Origin: Paraburkholderia sp. SG-MS1
GTDB taxonomy: Bacteria; Pseudomonadota; Gammaproteobacteria; Burkholderiales; Burkholderiaceae
Direction of reading: 5' to 3'
DNA length: 57,253 nt
NCBI RefSeq assembly: GCF_012275575.1
Contig: NZ_NPIH01000201.1
Span: 1 to 57,253, forward strand
The notes below the pieces were generated by a model that worked only from the letters and a program-made list of their open reading frames with translations, did not search any database and was not told the origin of the DNA. Positions within the stretch are counted from its first letter, which is position 1; the number at the start of each line of letters is the position of its first letter. Of the stretch, positions 1-8,765 are shown piece by piece. The position numbers were made by a program, and so were the translations under genes.

Positions 1-147
1 GGGTTGAACGACACACATCGCATGAACCGCGCGGAAACCATGCGGCAATGATGCCGCAACCGCGCGGCAATCCAAACAGCGAACCGCTCAGACAGCCTGA
101 TCAAACAACCTGAGCGGACAACCCACAGCGAACACCGGACCGGCAAC

Positions 148-1401
148 CTAAACCGGAAAAGTCAGCGACACCACAAAACCGCCATCGACGGCGTTATCCG
201 CATGGAAAGTACCGCCGTTGTAGCGCACGAGCCGTCGCACGATCGCGAGCCCCAACCCGCAATGCGCATCGCCGCTGCGCGCTTCGTCGAGCCGCACGAA
301 CGGTTGCAATGCACGATCGAGTTGATCGGCCGGAATGCCGCTGCCGTGATCGCGCACCCGCAACGTGTAGTGGCCGTTGTCCCGCGACGTCGAGATTTCG
401 ACGGGCGGATCGCCATAGGTCAGTGCGTTCTCGATCAGGTTCGTCAGAATGCGGTCGAGGTCGACGAGCGGCAGCCCGAAGCCATCGCCCGCTTGCAGAT
501 CGAGACGTACGAGCGCGTCATCCGCGAGACTGTCACCGTAATGCCGGCGGCAATGCGCATCGACGCTCGTGGTAGGCGACGCGTCCGCCGTCTCGCGTGC
601 GAAATCCAGAAACTGCGTGACAATGCGCGACAGCGATTCCGCATCGCGCAGAAAGCCGCGGCGGTTCGCTTCATCGGGCAGCAGGTCCGCGCGCACCTGC
701 ATGCGCGTGATCGGCGCGCGCAGATCATGCGCGACGCCTGCGAGCATCACCGCGCGTTCCTGCTCGGCTTGCGCGAGTTCGTGCACCATCTGGTTGAAGT
801 CGCCGATCAGCTCCTTTAGCTCACGCGGCCCGCTCGCCTCGACGACCGGTGCGCGATGGCCGACGCGAAACTCGCGCGCCGCGAGCGCGAGCCGATGCAA
901 GGGCCGCTGCAAATGCCACGCGCCAAACAACGCGACGATCACCGCGAACACTAGCATCGTCGCGGACGCCCCGAGGAAGCGGCGCGCCGGCAGCATCGAA
1001 TTCTGCAGCACGAGCCAGCTTGGATGACCCGCATAGCGCACCCAGACCGTACCGCTGTCGGGGTCGGCCACCACCGCGCTGCCGGCGGGCAACTTCGCGC
1101 GCAAGTCGGTTTCGAAGGGACCTGAGGTGTTTTCGCAAGGCGCGGGGCAGCCATACGGAATCGCGTCGTTTGCGCCGACCCTGGCAATCCCGAGCGTCTT
1201 CGATATCTGTACAGGCGTCAGCGACCCTTCGTGTTCGGCCTCAACCGCGAGCAGCGCCGCACGCTGCGCATGGCCGGTGTCGATCTGCCCGCGCTCGCGG
1301 TCCACCAACACCATCGAGGTGACGTGCACCAGCACGATCAGGCCCACCGTCATCAACGAGAGCCGCCCGAACAGCGTGTTAAAGGGATTCTTCATCGTCA
1401 C
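148..1401 (-). CDS. Sensor histidine kinase of an OmpR/EnvZ-type two-component system
   Basis: A 417-residue inner-membrane kinase expected to sense a periplasmic signal and phosphorylate the response regulator encoded just upstream. It shows a first membrane segment near residues 14-34, a periplasmic region of about 110 residues with two cysteines (85 and 89), a second membrane segment near 145-163 and a HAMP-like linker. The H-box is VAHDLRAP with phosphoacceptor His225, followed by an N-box (NLIENAL), a G1 box (DHGSGIP) and a G2 box (GLGLAIV), so all catalytic motifs are present. I use the GTG at 1401, which overlaps the regulator gene by 23 bp and implies translational coupling; an ATG two codons later is an alternative. 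The divergent RND efflux operon suggests control of efflux, as in AdeRS-AdeABC, but this is inferred from position. Confidence 0.9.
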   Translation of the reverse strand: MTMKNPFNTLFGRLSLMTVGLIVLVHVTSMVLVDRERGQIDTGHAQRAALLAVEAEHEGSLTPVQISKTLGIARVGANDAIPYGCPAPCENTSGPFETDLRAKLPAGSAVVADPDSGTVWVRYAGHPSWLVLQNSMLPARRFLGASATMLVFAVIVALFGAWHLQRPLHRLALAAREFRVGHRAPVVEASGPRELKELIGDFNQMVHELAQAEQERAVMLAGVAHDLRAPITRMQVRADLLPDEANRRGFLRDAESLSRIVTQFLDFARETADASPTTSVDAHCRRHYGDSLADDALVRLDLQAGDGFGLPLVDLDRILTNLIENALTYGDPPVEISTSRDNGHYTLRVRDHGSGIPADQLDRALQPFVRLDEARSGDAHCGLGLAIVRRLVRYNGGTFHADNAVDGGFVVSLTFPV

Positions 1402-2116
1402 CGCCGCCGGGCACGAACATATAGCCGGTGCCGCGTATGGTCTGGATGCGGCGCGGGTTGGCCGGATCGTCTTCGAGCAGACGGCGCAGGCGCCACACCG
1501 GCACGTCGATGCCCCGCTCGGTCACATCGGAGTGTGGCCCGTGCAGCAGGTCGACGAGCTTCGAGCGCGACAGCGTTTCCATCGGATGTTGGGCGAGCAC
1601 TTCGAGCAGCGCATATTCGCTGCCCGTCAGCTTGAGCGGTTCGTCGTCGCGAAACAGTGTACGGGTGGCGAATTCGAGCCGGAAGCGGCCGAAGCGCAGC
1701 GCCTCGCGCTTCTCGGGCGGCGTCGACACGGCCACGGGTCCGGCATGCCGGCGCAGCACCGCATGAATGCGCGCGAGCAATTCCTGCGGCATGAACGGCT
1801 TGCCGAGATAGTCGTCGGCGCCGAGTTCGAGACCGATCACGCGATCCACGCCGTCGGCGCGCGCGGTCAGCATGATCACCGGAATCGTGTCGCCGTTCGC
1901 GCGCAATTGCCTGAGCGCGCTGAGGCCGTCTATGCCCGGCATCATCAGATCGAGCACGATGATCGAGGGCCGCTCGCGTTCGAGCCGGCGTGCCAGATTA
2001 TTGGCGTCGTGCAGCACGGACATCTCGATGCCGCGCTGCTGAAAGAATGTGCGCAGCAGGTCGCGAAGGTCGGCGTCGTCGTCGACCAGTAAAACCTGGA
2101 TGGGCGTGTCGGACAT
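1379..2116 (-). CDS. OmpR-family response regulator
   Basis: A 245-residue DNA-binding regulator. The N-terminal receiver has the acidic pocket VDDD (residues 11-14), phosphoacceptor Asp56 in VLDLMMP and conserved Lys106 in LGKPF. The C-terminal winged helix is of the OmpR/PhoB type, with TGSEYALLEVL, the recognition region near DVTERGIDVPVWRLRRLL and the usual terminal hairpin RTIRGTGYMF. It is the first gene of the kinase operon and is transcribed away from the efflux operon starting at 2463, so the shared 346-bp gap is the probable target. The substrate or inducer cannot be read from the sequence. Confidence 0.92.
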   Translation of the reverse strand: MSDTPIQVLLVDDDADLRDLLRTFFQQRGIEMSVLHDANNLARRLERERPSIIVLDLMMPGIDGLSALRQLRANGDTIPVIMLTARADGVDRVIGLELGADDYLGKPFMPQELLARIHAVLRRHAGPVAVSTPPEKREALRFGRFRLEFATRTLFRDDEPLKLTGSEYALLEVLAQHPMETLSRSKLVDLLHGPHSDVTERGIDVPVWRLRRLLEDDPANPRRIQTIRGTGYMFVPGGGDDEESL

Positions 2117-2462
2117 GGCTGGGCCCTGATCGATGAGGACGATTGATGAACGGACAGCGCCGCCGCCCGTTTGTCTTACGCCGCAATATAGCGAATTGCG
2201 CGCTGGCGGCGGTTTCGGGTTCTTGTCCCGCCTTACAGTTTATTACGGCAGCGCCGCCAGTTCGAGTGGCAAGCGCGAGTCTTCGCTTCGATCCACGCCG
2301 AGCGTTACACCTCGTAATCCCCCCCTAAGCCAACGTAAGACGCTGCTCACTATGCTGCGGCCATATCTTGCCGCTGGCATCGCGTTGCGTGGCTTTCCTC
2401 CGCGAACGAACGACGCATGCCGGACGGCCCTTTGTCGTTTCCAGTCGAAGGATGCCCATAGC
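2117..2462. promoter_or_regulatory. Divergent intergenic region between two-component system and efflux operon
   Basis: This 346-bp gap must carry promoters for both directions. TTAC elements occur at 2233 and 2305; the latter belongs to a short dyad, TTACACCTCGTAA (2305-2317). OmpR-family proteins usually bind direct repeats spaced by about one helical turn, and I could not define a convincing pair. An open frame continues upstream of the adaptor start but lacks a signal sequence or ribosome site, so I treat it as non-coding. Confidence 0.35.
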
Positions 2463-3683
2463 ATGCCCATTCCCTCCATCGCCGCCGAGCCGTCACGACG
2501 CGCGCCGTGCTTCACGCTGCTGGCCACCGCTGTCGCGGCCGCCACGTTCATGCTGAGCGGTTGCGGCGAACAGGCGTCGCCAGAACCGCAAGCGACGGTT
2601 CCCGAAGTCGGCGTCGAAACGATCACGCCGCACGCCGTTGTTTCGAGTACCGAACTATCGGGGCGTCTGTCGGCGATTCGCGTCGCCGAAGTCAGGCCGC
2701 AAGTCGAAGGCATCGTCAGGCGGCGCCTTTTCACCGAAGGTTCGCTGGTCGCGGCCGGTGCCGTGCTCTATCAGATCGACGCGTCCAGCTACCAGGCCAC
2801 GTACGACCAGGCCGTCGGCACGCTCGCCAAAGCGGTGGCGACCGCCAACGCCGCGCAGACCAAGGCGGCGCGTTACGCCGAATTGTCGAAGATCCAGGGC
2901 GTGAGCCGCCAGGACTACGACGACGCCGTCGCCGCGCTCGACGAAGCGAAGGCCGACGTGCTCGCCGACCGCGCCGCATTGAAGACCGCGTCGATCAACC
3001 TCGGCTACACCAAAGTGGTCGCGCCGATCGCCGGGCGCATCGGCAAATCGAGCGTCACCGAAGGCGCGCTCGTCACCGCCGAGCAGACCACCGCGCTCGC
3101 GACGGTCCAGGCGACCGGCGAGATGTACCTCGACGTCACGCGCTCGTCGGCAGACTGGCTGCGTCTGCAGAAGGAGTTCGCGAGCGGCCAGTTGCAGCAG
3201 GCGGGCAGCGACGGCGCGCTCGTGCATCTGGTGATGGAAGACGGCAGCGCCTATGCGCAGCCGGGCAGGCTGCTGTTCTCCGACATCACCGTCGACCCCA
3301 CCACCGGTTCCGTGACGCTGCGTTGCGTGTTTCCCAATCCGGACGGCACCTTGTTGCCCGGCATGTTCGTGCGCGCCCGGCTCGAAGAAGGTGTGAACCA
3401 GCAGGCGATCACGGTGCCGCAACTCGCGGTGTCGCGCGCGGCCGACGGCTCCGCGAGCGTGCTCACGGTCGGCGCCGACAACAAGGTCGCGCAGACGCCC
3501 GTCACCGCCGATATCGCGTCGGGCGCCGACTGGCTCATCACCCGCGGTCTCAAAGCGGGCGATCGCGTGATCGTCGCGGGCGCGCAGAGGGCGCGCACGG
3601 GCGCACTCGTCAAGCCGGTCGAAGCGGGCAGCACGCCCGCCACCGCGGACAACGCCGTTGCCGCGTCGGCCGCCCACAGCTAA
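2463..3683 (+). CDS. RND efflux periplasmic adaptor (membrane fusion lipoprotein)
   Basis: A 406-residue adaptor linking the inner-membrane pump to the outer-membrane channel. The ATG at 2463 gives a lipoprotein signal peptide with lipobox LSGC near residues 33-36, so the mature protein should be lipid-anchored in the periplasm. Next come the N-terminal barrel/lipoyl half (VRPQVEGIVRRRLFTEGSLV), an alpha-hairpin near residues 120-185 (QTKAARYAELSKI, DEAKADVLADRAAL), the second lipoyl half (GYTKVVAPIAGRIG) and beta-barrel and membrane-proximal domains ending near AGAQRARTGALVKP. Length and order fit the AcrA/MexA family. The frame stays open for 110 codons upstream, but without a signal sequence. 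The stop lies 14 bp before the pump gene. Confidence 0.93.
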   Translation: MPIPSIAAEPSRRAPCFTLLATAVAAATFMLSGCGEQASPEPQATVPEVGVETITPHAVVSSTELSGRLSAIRVAEVRPQVEGIVRRRLFTEGSLVAAGAVLYQIDASSYQATYDQAVGTLAKAVATANAAQTKAARYAELSKIQGVSRQDYDDAVAALDEAKADVLADRAALKTASINLGYTKVVAPIAGRIGKSSVTEGALVTAEQTTALATVQATGEMYLDVTRSSADWLRLQKEFASGQLQQAGSDGALVHLVMEDGSAYAQPGRLLFSDITVDPTTGSVTLRCVFPNPDGTLLPGMFVRARLEEGVNQQAITVPQLAVSRAADGSASVLTVGADNKVAQTPVTADIASGADWLITRGLKAGDRVIVAGAQRARTGALVKPVEAGSTPATADNAVAASAAHS

Positions 3684-3697
3684 AGCGAGACTCTTCA

Positions 3698-6600
3698 ATG
3701 GCAGGTTTCTTCATCAACCGACCGATCCTTGCATGGGTCATCGCCATCGTCATCATGATGGTGGGCGGCGCTTCCGTCGGGACGTTGCCGGTCGAACAAT
3801 ATCCGAGCGTGGCGCCGGTGTCCGTGCAGGTCACGGCGACTTATCCTGGCGCGTCCGCCGAGACCATCGCGACCACCGTCACCCAGGTGATCGAGCAGAA
3901 GCTGAGCGGCATCGACCATCTGCTCTACATGTCGTCCACCAGCAGTTCAGCGGGCCAGGCGCGCATCACGCTGACGTTCCAGCAGGGGACGGACGCGGAC
4001 ATCGCGCAGGTGCAGGTGCAAAACAAGGTCGAGCAGGCCAGCTCGTCGCTGCCGGAGACGGTTCAGCAACAGGGCGTGCAGGTCGCGAAGGCCGCGAACT
4101 CGTTTCTGATGATCGTGTCGTTGTCGTCGACCGATGGCAGCACGAATTCCATCGATCTCGGCAATATCATCGCGACGCAGATCGAAGACCCGCTCACCCA
4201 GGTCGACGGCGTCGGCGACGTGACGCTGTTCGGCGCCCAGCACGCCATGCGCATCTGGCTCGATCCGGTCAAGCTGCAAGCGCTCGGCCTCACCACCAGC
4301 GACGTCACCACCGCGATCACGAATCAGAACGTGCAGTTGTCGGTGGGACAGATCGGCGGCTCGCCGTCGACGAAAACCCAGGCGCTCAACGCGACGATTT
4401 CGGCGTCGAGCCTGCTCACCACGACCGCGCAGTTCGGCGACATTCTGCTGCGCGTGAATAGCGACGGCTCGAAGGTGATGCTCAAGGACGTCGCGCGCAT
4501 CGAGGTGGGCGGCGACGACTACAGCACCGACTCGCGCCTGAACGGCAAGCCGGCTGCCTCGCTCGCGGTCAAGCTCGCGAGTGGCGCGAATGCGATGAGC
4601 GTCGCGAAGGCCGTGCGCGCGAAGCTCACCGAACTGAGCGCGCAATTGCCACGCAACGTCGTGGTCGATTATCCGTACGACACCACGCCCTTCGTGAAGA
4701 TTTCGATCGAAGAGGTGGTGAAGACGCTGATCGAAGCGGTGATGCTGGTGTTCGTCGTGATGTACGTGTTCCTGCAGAACCTGCGCGCGACGCTGATTCC
4801 GACCATCGTCGTGCCGGTCGCGTTGCTCGGCACGTTCGCGGTGATGTCGGTGGTCGGCTTCTCGATCAACGTGCTGTCGATGTTCGGGCTCGTGCTGGCG
4901 ATCGGCCTGCTGGTGGACGATGCGATCGTGGTCGTCGAAAACGTCGAGCGGCTGATCGCGCAAGAGGGGCTGTCGCCGCTCGAAGCGACCCGCAAGGCGA
5001 TGAAGCAGATCACCGGCGCGCTGGTCGGCATCACGACGGTGCTGATCGCCGTGTTCATTCCGATGGCGTTCTTCACGGGATCGACGGGCGCGATTTACCG
5101 GCAGTTCTCGGTGACGATCGTCGCGGCGATGCTGCTCTCCGTGTTCCTCGCGCTGACACTCACGCCTGCGCTGTGCGCGACGCTGCTGCGGGGCGCGGAC
5201 GTCGCGCATCATCCGAAGCGCGGCATGCTTGGCTGGTTCAATCGCGTGCTCGCACGCGGCACCGATCGCTATGATTCGGCGGTCTCGCGCGTGCTTGGCA
5301 ATCCGATGCGCTACATGGTGATCTACGTGTTGATCGGCGGTGTCGTGGCGCTGCTCTTCGTGAAGCTGCCGTCGTCGTATTTGCCCGACGAGGACCAGGG
5401 CACCATCATCACATCGATTTCCGCGCCTGCGGGCACGCCCGCCGCGCAGACCCTGGAAGTCGTGAAGAAGGTCGAGGCGTATTACCTCGGACTTCCGCAG
5501 GTGGACAAGATCATCACGCTGACGGGTTTCAGCTTCAACGGCTCGGGCCAGAACAACGCGCTCGCCTTCGTCAGCCTCAAGGACTGGAGCAAGCGGCGCG
5601 GCAGCGACGGCTCGGCGGCGGCGCTGATCCAGCATGCGAACCAGCACTTTGCCGCCGAGCGCGACGCGCAGATTTTCGCGCTCAACCCACCGGCGATTCA
5701 GGAACTCGGCACGCAAAGCGGGCTCGACTTCGAACTGGAAGACCGCATGGGTCAGGGCCACGACAAGCTGATGGCCGCGCGCCAGCAGTTGATCGCACTC
5801 GCCGCCAGGGACAGCGCCTTGTCCGGCATGCGCGCCGGCGGACTCGACGATACGCCGCAGTTTCATGTCGATATCGATCGCGAGAAGGCGAGCGCGCTGG
5901 GGCTGTCCATCGCCGATGTGAACGACACGTTGCAGACCGCGTTCGGTTCGTCGTATGTGAACAACTATGTCGATACGGGACGCATTCAGAAGGTCTACGT
6001 ACAGGCCGATGCGCCGTACCGGATGATGCCGTCCGACATTGGGCGGTGGTACGTGAGGGCGAGTACGACGAGCAGCGCAAGCAGCAGTTCCAGCAGTAGC
6101 TCGGCCACGACGAGCAGCACGAGCACCACAAGCACCACCAGCGGCTACGACGGCCAGATGGTGCCGTTCTCCGCGTTCGCCACCGGCAAGTGGACCTTCG
6201 GGCCACCGCAGATCGAGCGATTCAACCGCACGCTGGCGATGGAAATCACCGCGCAAACCGGCGCGAACACCAGCACCGGCCAGGCGATGGCCGCCGTCGA
6301 TGCGCTCGTGAAGAAACTGCCCGCCGGCTATGGCATCGACTGGACCGGGCAATCGTACCAGGAGCGCGTGGCCGGTTCGCAGGCTATCTATCTGTACGCG
6401 ATCTCGCTAGTCGTCGTGTTCCTGTGCCTCGCCGGCCTGTATGAAAGCTGGTCGATTCCGCTCGCGGTGATTCTGGTCGTGCCGCTCGGCGTGCTCGGCG
6501 CGGTGCTGGGCGCGCATCTTCGCGGGCTGTCCGACGATATCTACTTCAAGGTCGGTCTGCTCGCGACGATCGGGCTGTCCACCAAGAACGCGATCCTGAT

Positions 6601-6904
6601 CGTCGAGTTCGCCAAGGACCTGCAGGCCGAGGGACGCGGCCTGCTCGACGCCACCGTTGAAGCCGCGCGGCTGCGCCTGCGGCCGATCCTGATGACCTCG
6701 CTCGCCTTCATCTTCGGCGTGCTGCCGCTCGTCATCAGCACCGGCGCGGGTTCGGCGAGCCGGCACGCGATCGGCACCGGCGTGATGGGCGGCATGATCG
6801 CCGCCACCATTCTCGCGATCTTTTTCGTGCCGGTGTTTTTTGTCGTCGTGCGCCGTCTGTTCGGTGAGCACGGCGACGCCAAGCAACAGGAAGGTGTCGA
6901 ATGA
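3698..6904 (+). CDS. RND multidrug efflux pump, HAE1 family, with Ser/Thr-rich insertion
   Basis: A 1068-residue AcrB/MexB-like proton-driven drug antiporter. It starts MAGFFINRPILAWV, the typical first membrane helix, and has two repeats of one plus five helices around large periplasmic porter and docking domains. The proton-relay Asp pair is visible in LLVDDAIVVVEN (TM4) and the partner Lys in STKNAILIVEFAKDL (TM10). The C-terminal helices (STGAGSASRHAIGTGVMGG, IFFVPVFFVVVRRLF) are standard. Residues about 788-815 form an uninterrupted run of Ser, Thr and Ala between WYVRA and GYDGQMVPFSAF; from memory of AcrB this hairpin in the second docking half is only a few residues long. The stop overlaps the next ATG as ATGA, so channel translation is coupled. 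Confidence 0.95.
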   Translation: MAGFFINRPILAWVIAIVIMMVGGASVGTLPVEQYPSVAPVSVQVTATYPGASAETIATTVTQVIEQKLSGIDHLLYMSSTSSSAGQARITLTFQQGTDADIAQVQVQNKVEQASSSLPETVQQQGVQVAKAANSFLMIVSLSSTDGSTNSIDLGNIIATQIEDPLTQVDGVGDVTLFGAQHAMRIWLDPVKLQALGLTTSDVTTAITNQNVQLSVGQIGGSPSTKTQALNATISASSLLTTTAQFGDILLRVNSDGSKVMLKDVARIEVGGDDYSTDSRLNGKPAASLAVKLASGANAMSVAKAVRAKLTELSAQLPRNVVVDYPYDTTPFVKISIEEVVKTLIEAVMLVFVVMYVFLQNLRATLIPTIVVPVALLGTFAVMSVVGFSINVLSMFGLVLAIGLLVDDAIVVVENVERLIAQEGLSPLEATRKAMKQITGALVGITTVLIAVFIPMAFFTGSTGAIYRQFSVTIVAAMLLSVFLALTLTPALCATLLRGADVAHHPKRGMLGWFNRVLARGTDRYDSAVSRVLGNPMRYMVIYVLIGGVVALLFVKLPSSYLPDEDQGTIITSISAPAGTPAAQTLEVVKKVEAYYLGLPQVDKIITLTGFSFNGSGQNNALAFVSLKDWSKRRGSDGSAAALIQHANQHFAAERDAQIFALNPPAIQELGTQSGLDFELEDRMGQGHDKLMAARQQLIALAARDSALSGMRAGGLDDTPQFHVDIDREKASALGLSIADVNDTLQTAFGSSYVNNYVDTGRIQKVYVQADAPYRMMPSDIGRWYVRASTTSSASSSSSSSSATTSSTSTTSTTSGYDGQMVPFSAFATGKWTFGPPQIERFNRTLAMEITAQTGANTSTGQAMAAVDALVKKLPAGYGIDWTGQSYQERVAGSQAIYLYAISLVVVFLCLAGLYESWSIPLAVILVVPLGVLGAVLGAHLRGLSDDIYFKVGLLATIGLSTKNAILIVEFAKDLQAEGRGLLDATVEAARLRLRPILMTSLAFIFGVLPLVISTGAGSASRHAIGTGVMGGMIAATILAIFFVPVFFVVVRRLFGEHGDAKQQEGVE
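6062..6145 (+). repeat. Low-complexity AGC/ACG/ACC codon tract encoding Ser/Thr
   Basis: An in-frame 84-bp tract inside the RND pump gene made almost only of AGC, AGT, ACG and ACC codons, encoding 28 residues of which all but two are Ser or Thr. The trinucleotide character suggests replication-slippage expansion. The flanking pump sequence is intact on both sides and the frame is kept. Confidence 0.85.
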
Positions 6905-8382
6905 TGAGACTCAAACCGGGTGCGTGCATGGCCGCGTTCGCCTTCGCCATGCTGGCGGGATGCACGCTCGACCCGCACTATGAACGGCCCGCGGCTCCGG
7001 TCGCGGCGACGTATCCGCAAGGCGATGCGTATGAAAGCACGAGCGCCGCCGTACACGCAAAAGCAACGGTAACCGCCACCGCAGAAGCGGCGAGCGGCAG
7101 TGGCGCAACGACCACGGCCGCCAGCGCCACCCCTGCCCCGCTAGCCACTGACACCGCATGGCGCGCCTTCTTCCGCGACGAGCGCTTGCAACGTCTGATC
7201 GACATTGCGCTCGCCAACAATCGCGACCTGCGCGTGGCTGCCTTGAACGTGGCCGAATACGAAGCGCAATACCGCCTCGCACGCGCAGCGCTTGCCCCGT
7301 CGATCAGCGCGAGCGGCAGCCTCACCCGCGAACGCACCGAAGGCGTGACAAGCAGCGTCAGCAATCTGAGCGTCGGCACCACGTCGTGGGAGATCGACTT
7401 CTTTGGACGCCTGCGCAGCCTCAAGCGCCAGGCGCTGGAGACTTATCTCGCAACCGACGCGTCGCGGCAAAGCACACAGATCAGCCTGATCGCCACGGTG
7501 GCGACCGACTATCTGACCTTGCTGGCCGACGAACGCCTGTTGCAGTTGACCGAAGACACGGTCAAGGCGAATCAATCCACGTTCGACGTGACGAAGCGCG
7601 TCCAGGAGCTGGGCAATTCTTCGCTGCTCGACGTGCAGCAGGCGCAGAACTCGCTCGCGAGCGCGCGGGCCAGCCTCGCGTCCTACCGCCGCGCGGTCGC
7701 GCAGGACCGCAACAATCTGGTGGCCGTGCTCGGCGCGCCGATTCCCGACGACCTGCCGCCCCCCCGCGCGTTCGACGACGAATCGATGTTCGCCGACATC
7801 GGTGCGGGCGTGCCGTCGCTGCTGCTCACCCGCCGTCCGGATATCGTGCAGGCGGAGCATGCGTTGAAGGCGGCGAACGCCAACATCGGCGCCGCGCGCG
7901 CGGCGTTCTTTCCAAAGATCGAGTTGACCGCGTCGGCCGGCACGTCGAGCTCGACGCTCTCGAATCTGTTCAAGGCGGGCACGGGTGCCTGGGCGTTTGC
8001 GCCGAGCGTGTCGGTGCCGATCTTCGACTACGGCAGCAACAAGGCATCACTCGATGTCGCCAAAATCGAAAAGCAGATCGAGGTGGCCGACTACGAAAGC
8101 GCGATTCAGACCGCGTTCAAGGAAGTGTCGAACGCACTGACGGCGCGCGCCACTTACGTCGATCAGGTGCAGGCCGATCGCGACTACGTGGCCTCCGCGC
8201 AGCGCTACTACACGCTTGCCGAAGCGCGCTACAAGGCGGGCACGGACAGCTTCCTCACCTTTCTCGACGCGCAACGCACGCTGTTTACCGCGCAACAGCA
8301 GCTTGCGACGGATAGCCTGTCGCGCCAGGCGAATCTCGTGACGCTATACAAGGTGCTGGGTGGTGGATGGGAGCATGGCTGA
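6901..8382 (+). CDS. Outer-membrane efflux channel lipoprotein (OprM/NodT family)
   Basis: A 493-residue TolC-like channel completing the tripartite pump. The N-terminus has a lipoprotein signal with lipobox LAGC near residue 20 and the family-typical start of the mature protein, TLDPHYERP. Two repeated outer-membrane-efflux domains follow: NNRDLRVAALNVAEYEAQYRLARAAL in the first half, and LLLTRRPDIVQAEHALKAANANIGAARAAFFP, the strongly conserved NodT-family signature, in the second. Residues about 45-80 form an extra Ala/Thr/Ser-rich linker before the first helical domain. ATGs at 6901 and 6904 both overlap the pump stop. Third gene of the operon. Confidence 0.93.
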   Translation: MMRLKPGACMAAFAFAMLAGCTLDPHYERPAAPVAATYPQGDAYESTSAAVHAKATVTATAEAASGSGATTTAASATPAPLATDTAWRAFFRDERLQRLIDIALANNRDLRVAALNVAEYEAQYRLARAALAPSISASGSLTRERTEGVTSSVSNLSVGTTSWEIDFFGRLRSLKRQALETYLATDASRQSTQISLIATVATDYLTLLADERLLQLTEDTVKANQSTFDVTKRVQELGNSSLLDVQQAQNSLASARASLASYRRAVAQDRNNLVAVLGAPIPDDLPPPRAFDDESMFADIGAGVPSLLLTRRPDIVQAEHALKAANANIGAARAAFFPKIELTASAGTSSSTLSNLFKAGTGAWAFAPSVSVPIFDYGSNKASLDVAKIEKQIEVADYESAIQTAFKEVSNALTARATYVDQVQADRDYVASAQRYYTLAEARYKAGTDSFLTFLDAQRTLFTAQQQLATDSLSRQANLVTLYKVLGGGWEHG

Positions 8383-8391
8383 CAGCGAACA

Positions 8392-8476
8392 GGTGAGAAG
8401 ATTCGGGAGCCGGCGAGGTGAGAATATGCGCACCTGTCGGCGCACTTTAGCTTCAAAGGTGAGGGAATTCGGGAGC
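8392..8476 (+). repeat. Dispersed 19-nt motif, two full copies and one half copy
   Basis: Full copies of GGTGAGNNNNTTCGGGAGC lie at 8392-8410 and 8458-8476, and a half copy (GGTGAG only) at 8417-8422. They sit in the 383-bp gap (8383-8765) between the efflux operon and the chemosensory operon. Nothing else in the gap looks coding. The two full copies start 66 bp apart. Confidence 0.8.
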
Positions 8477-8567
8477 GCAAGGGAATGCGTGCGGCTCGAT
8501 AGGATGCGCGTGAAGTCGTGCACATCGAGCGTTTTTTCCAGCAAAGCAATTGCATCGCAATAGAACG

Positions 8568-8575
8568 GCCGATAA
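8568..8575 (+). promoter_or_regulatory. Possible sigma-28 (FliA) -10 element
   Basis: GCCGATAA, identical to the flagellar sigma-28 -10 consensus, lies about 190 bp before the chemosensory operon. The -35 position (8549-8556, attgcatc) matches the TAAAGTTT consensus poorly, so this is only suggestive. The element overlaps a GGCC/GGCC dyad followed by TTTT. Confidence 0.25.
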
Positions 8576-8765
8576 ATAACGGCCTTTTCCACGAAAACTT
8601 TAGAACGGAATTTAACCCCTCCGGTTGCGAAAAAAGCGATGTAGTCATCGCTGAGTAATATGCGTCGGCAATACTCGGCAGCGCTGCAAGTCAGACCATA
8701 TTTCGCACAAAAACGCGCTGCCCCGATCGAGGGCTGGCGCGCAGGCCAGACCCCGGGGGGTTCAA

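Noticed and set aside
2133..2462. Open extension of the efflux adaptor frame (110 codons)
   Set aside because: It would bury the lipoprotein signal peptide that starts at 2463 and has no ribosome site.
3947..6352. Long minus-strand open frame across the RND pump gene
   Set aside because: An antisense shadow rich in Arg and His from high-GC third positions; the plus-strand gene is unmistakable.
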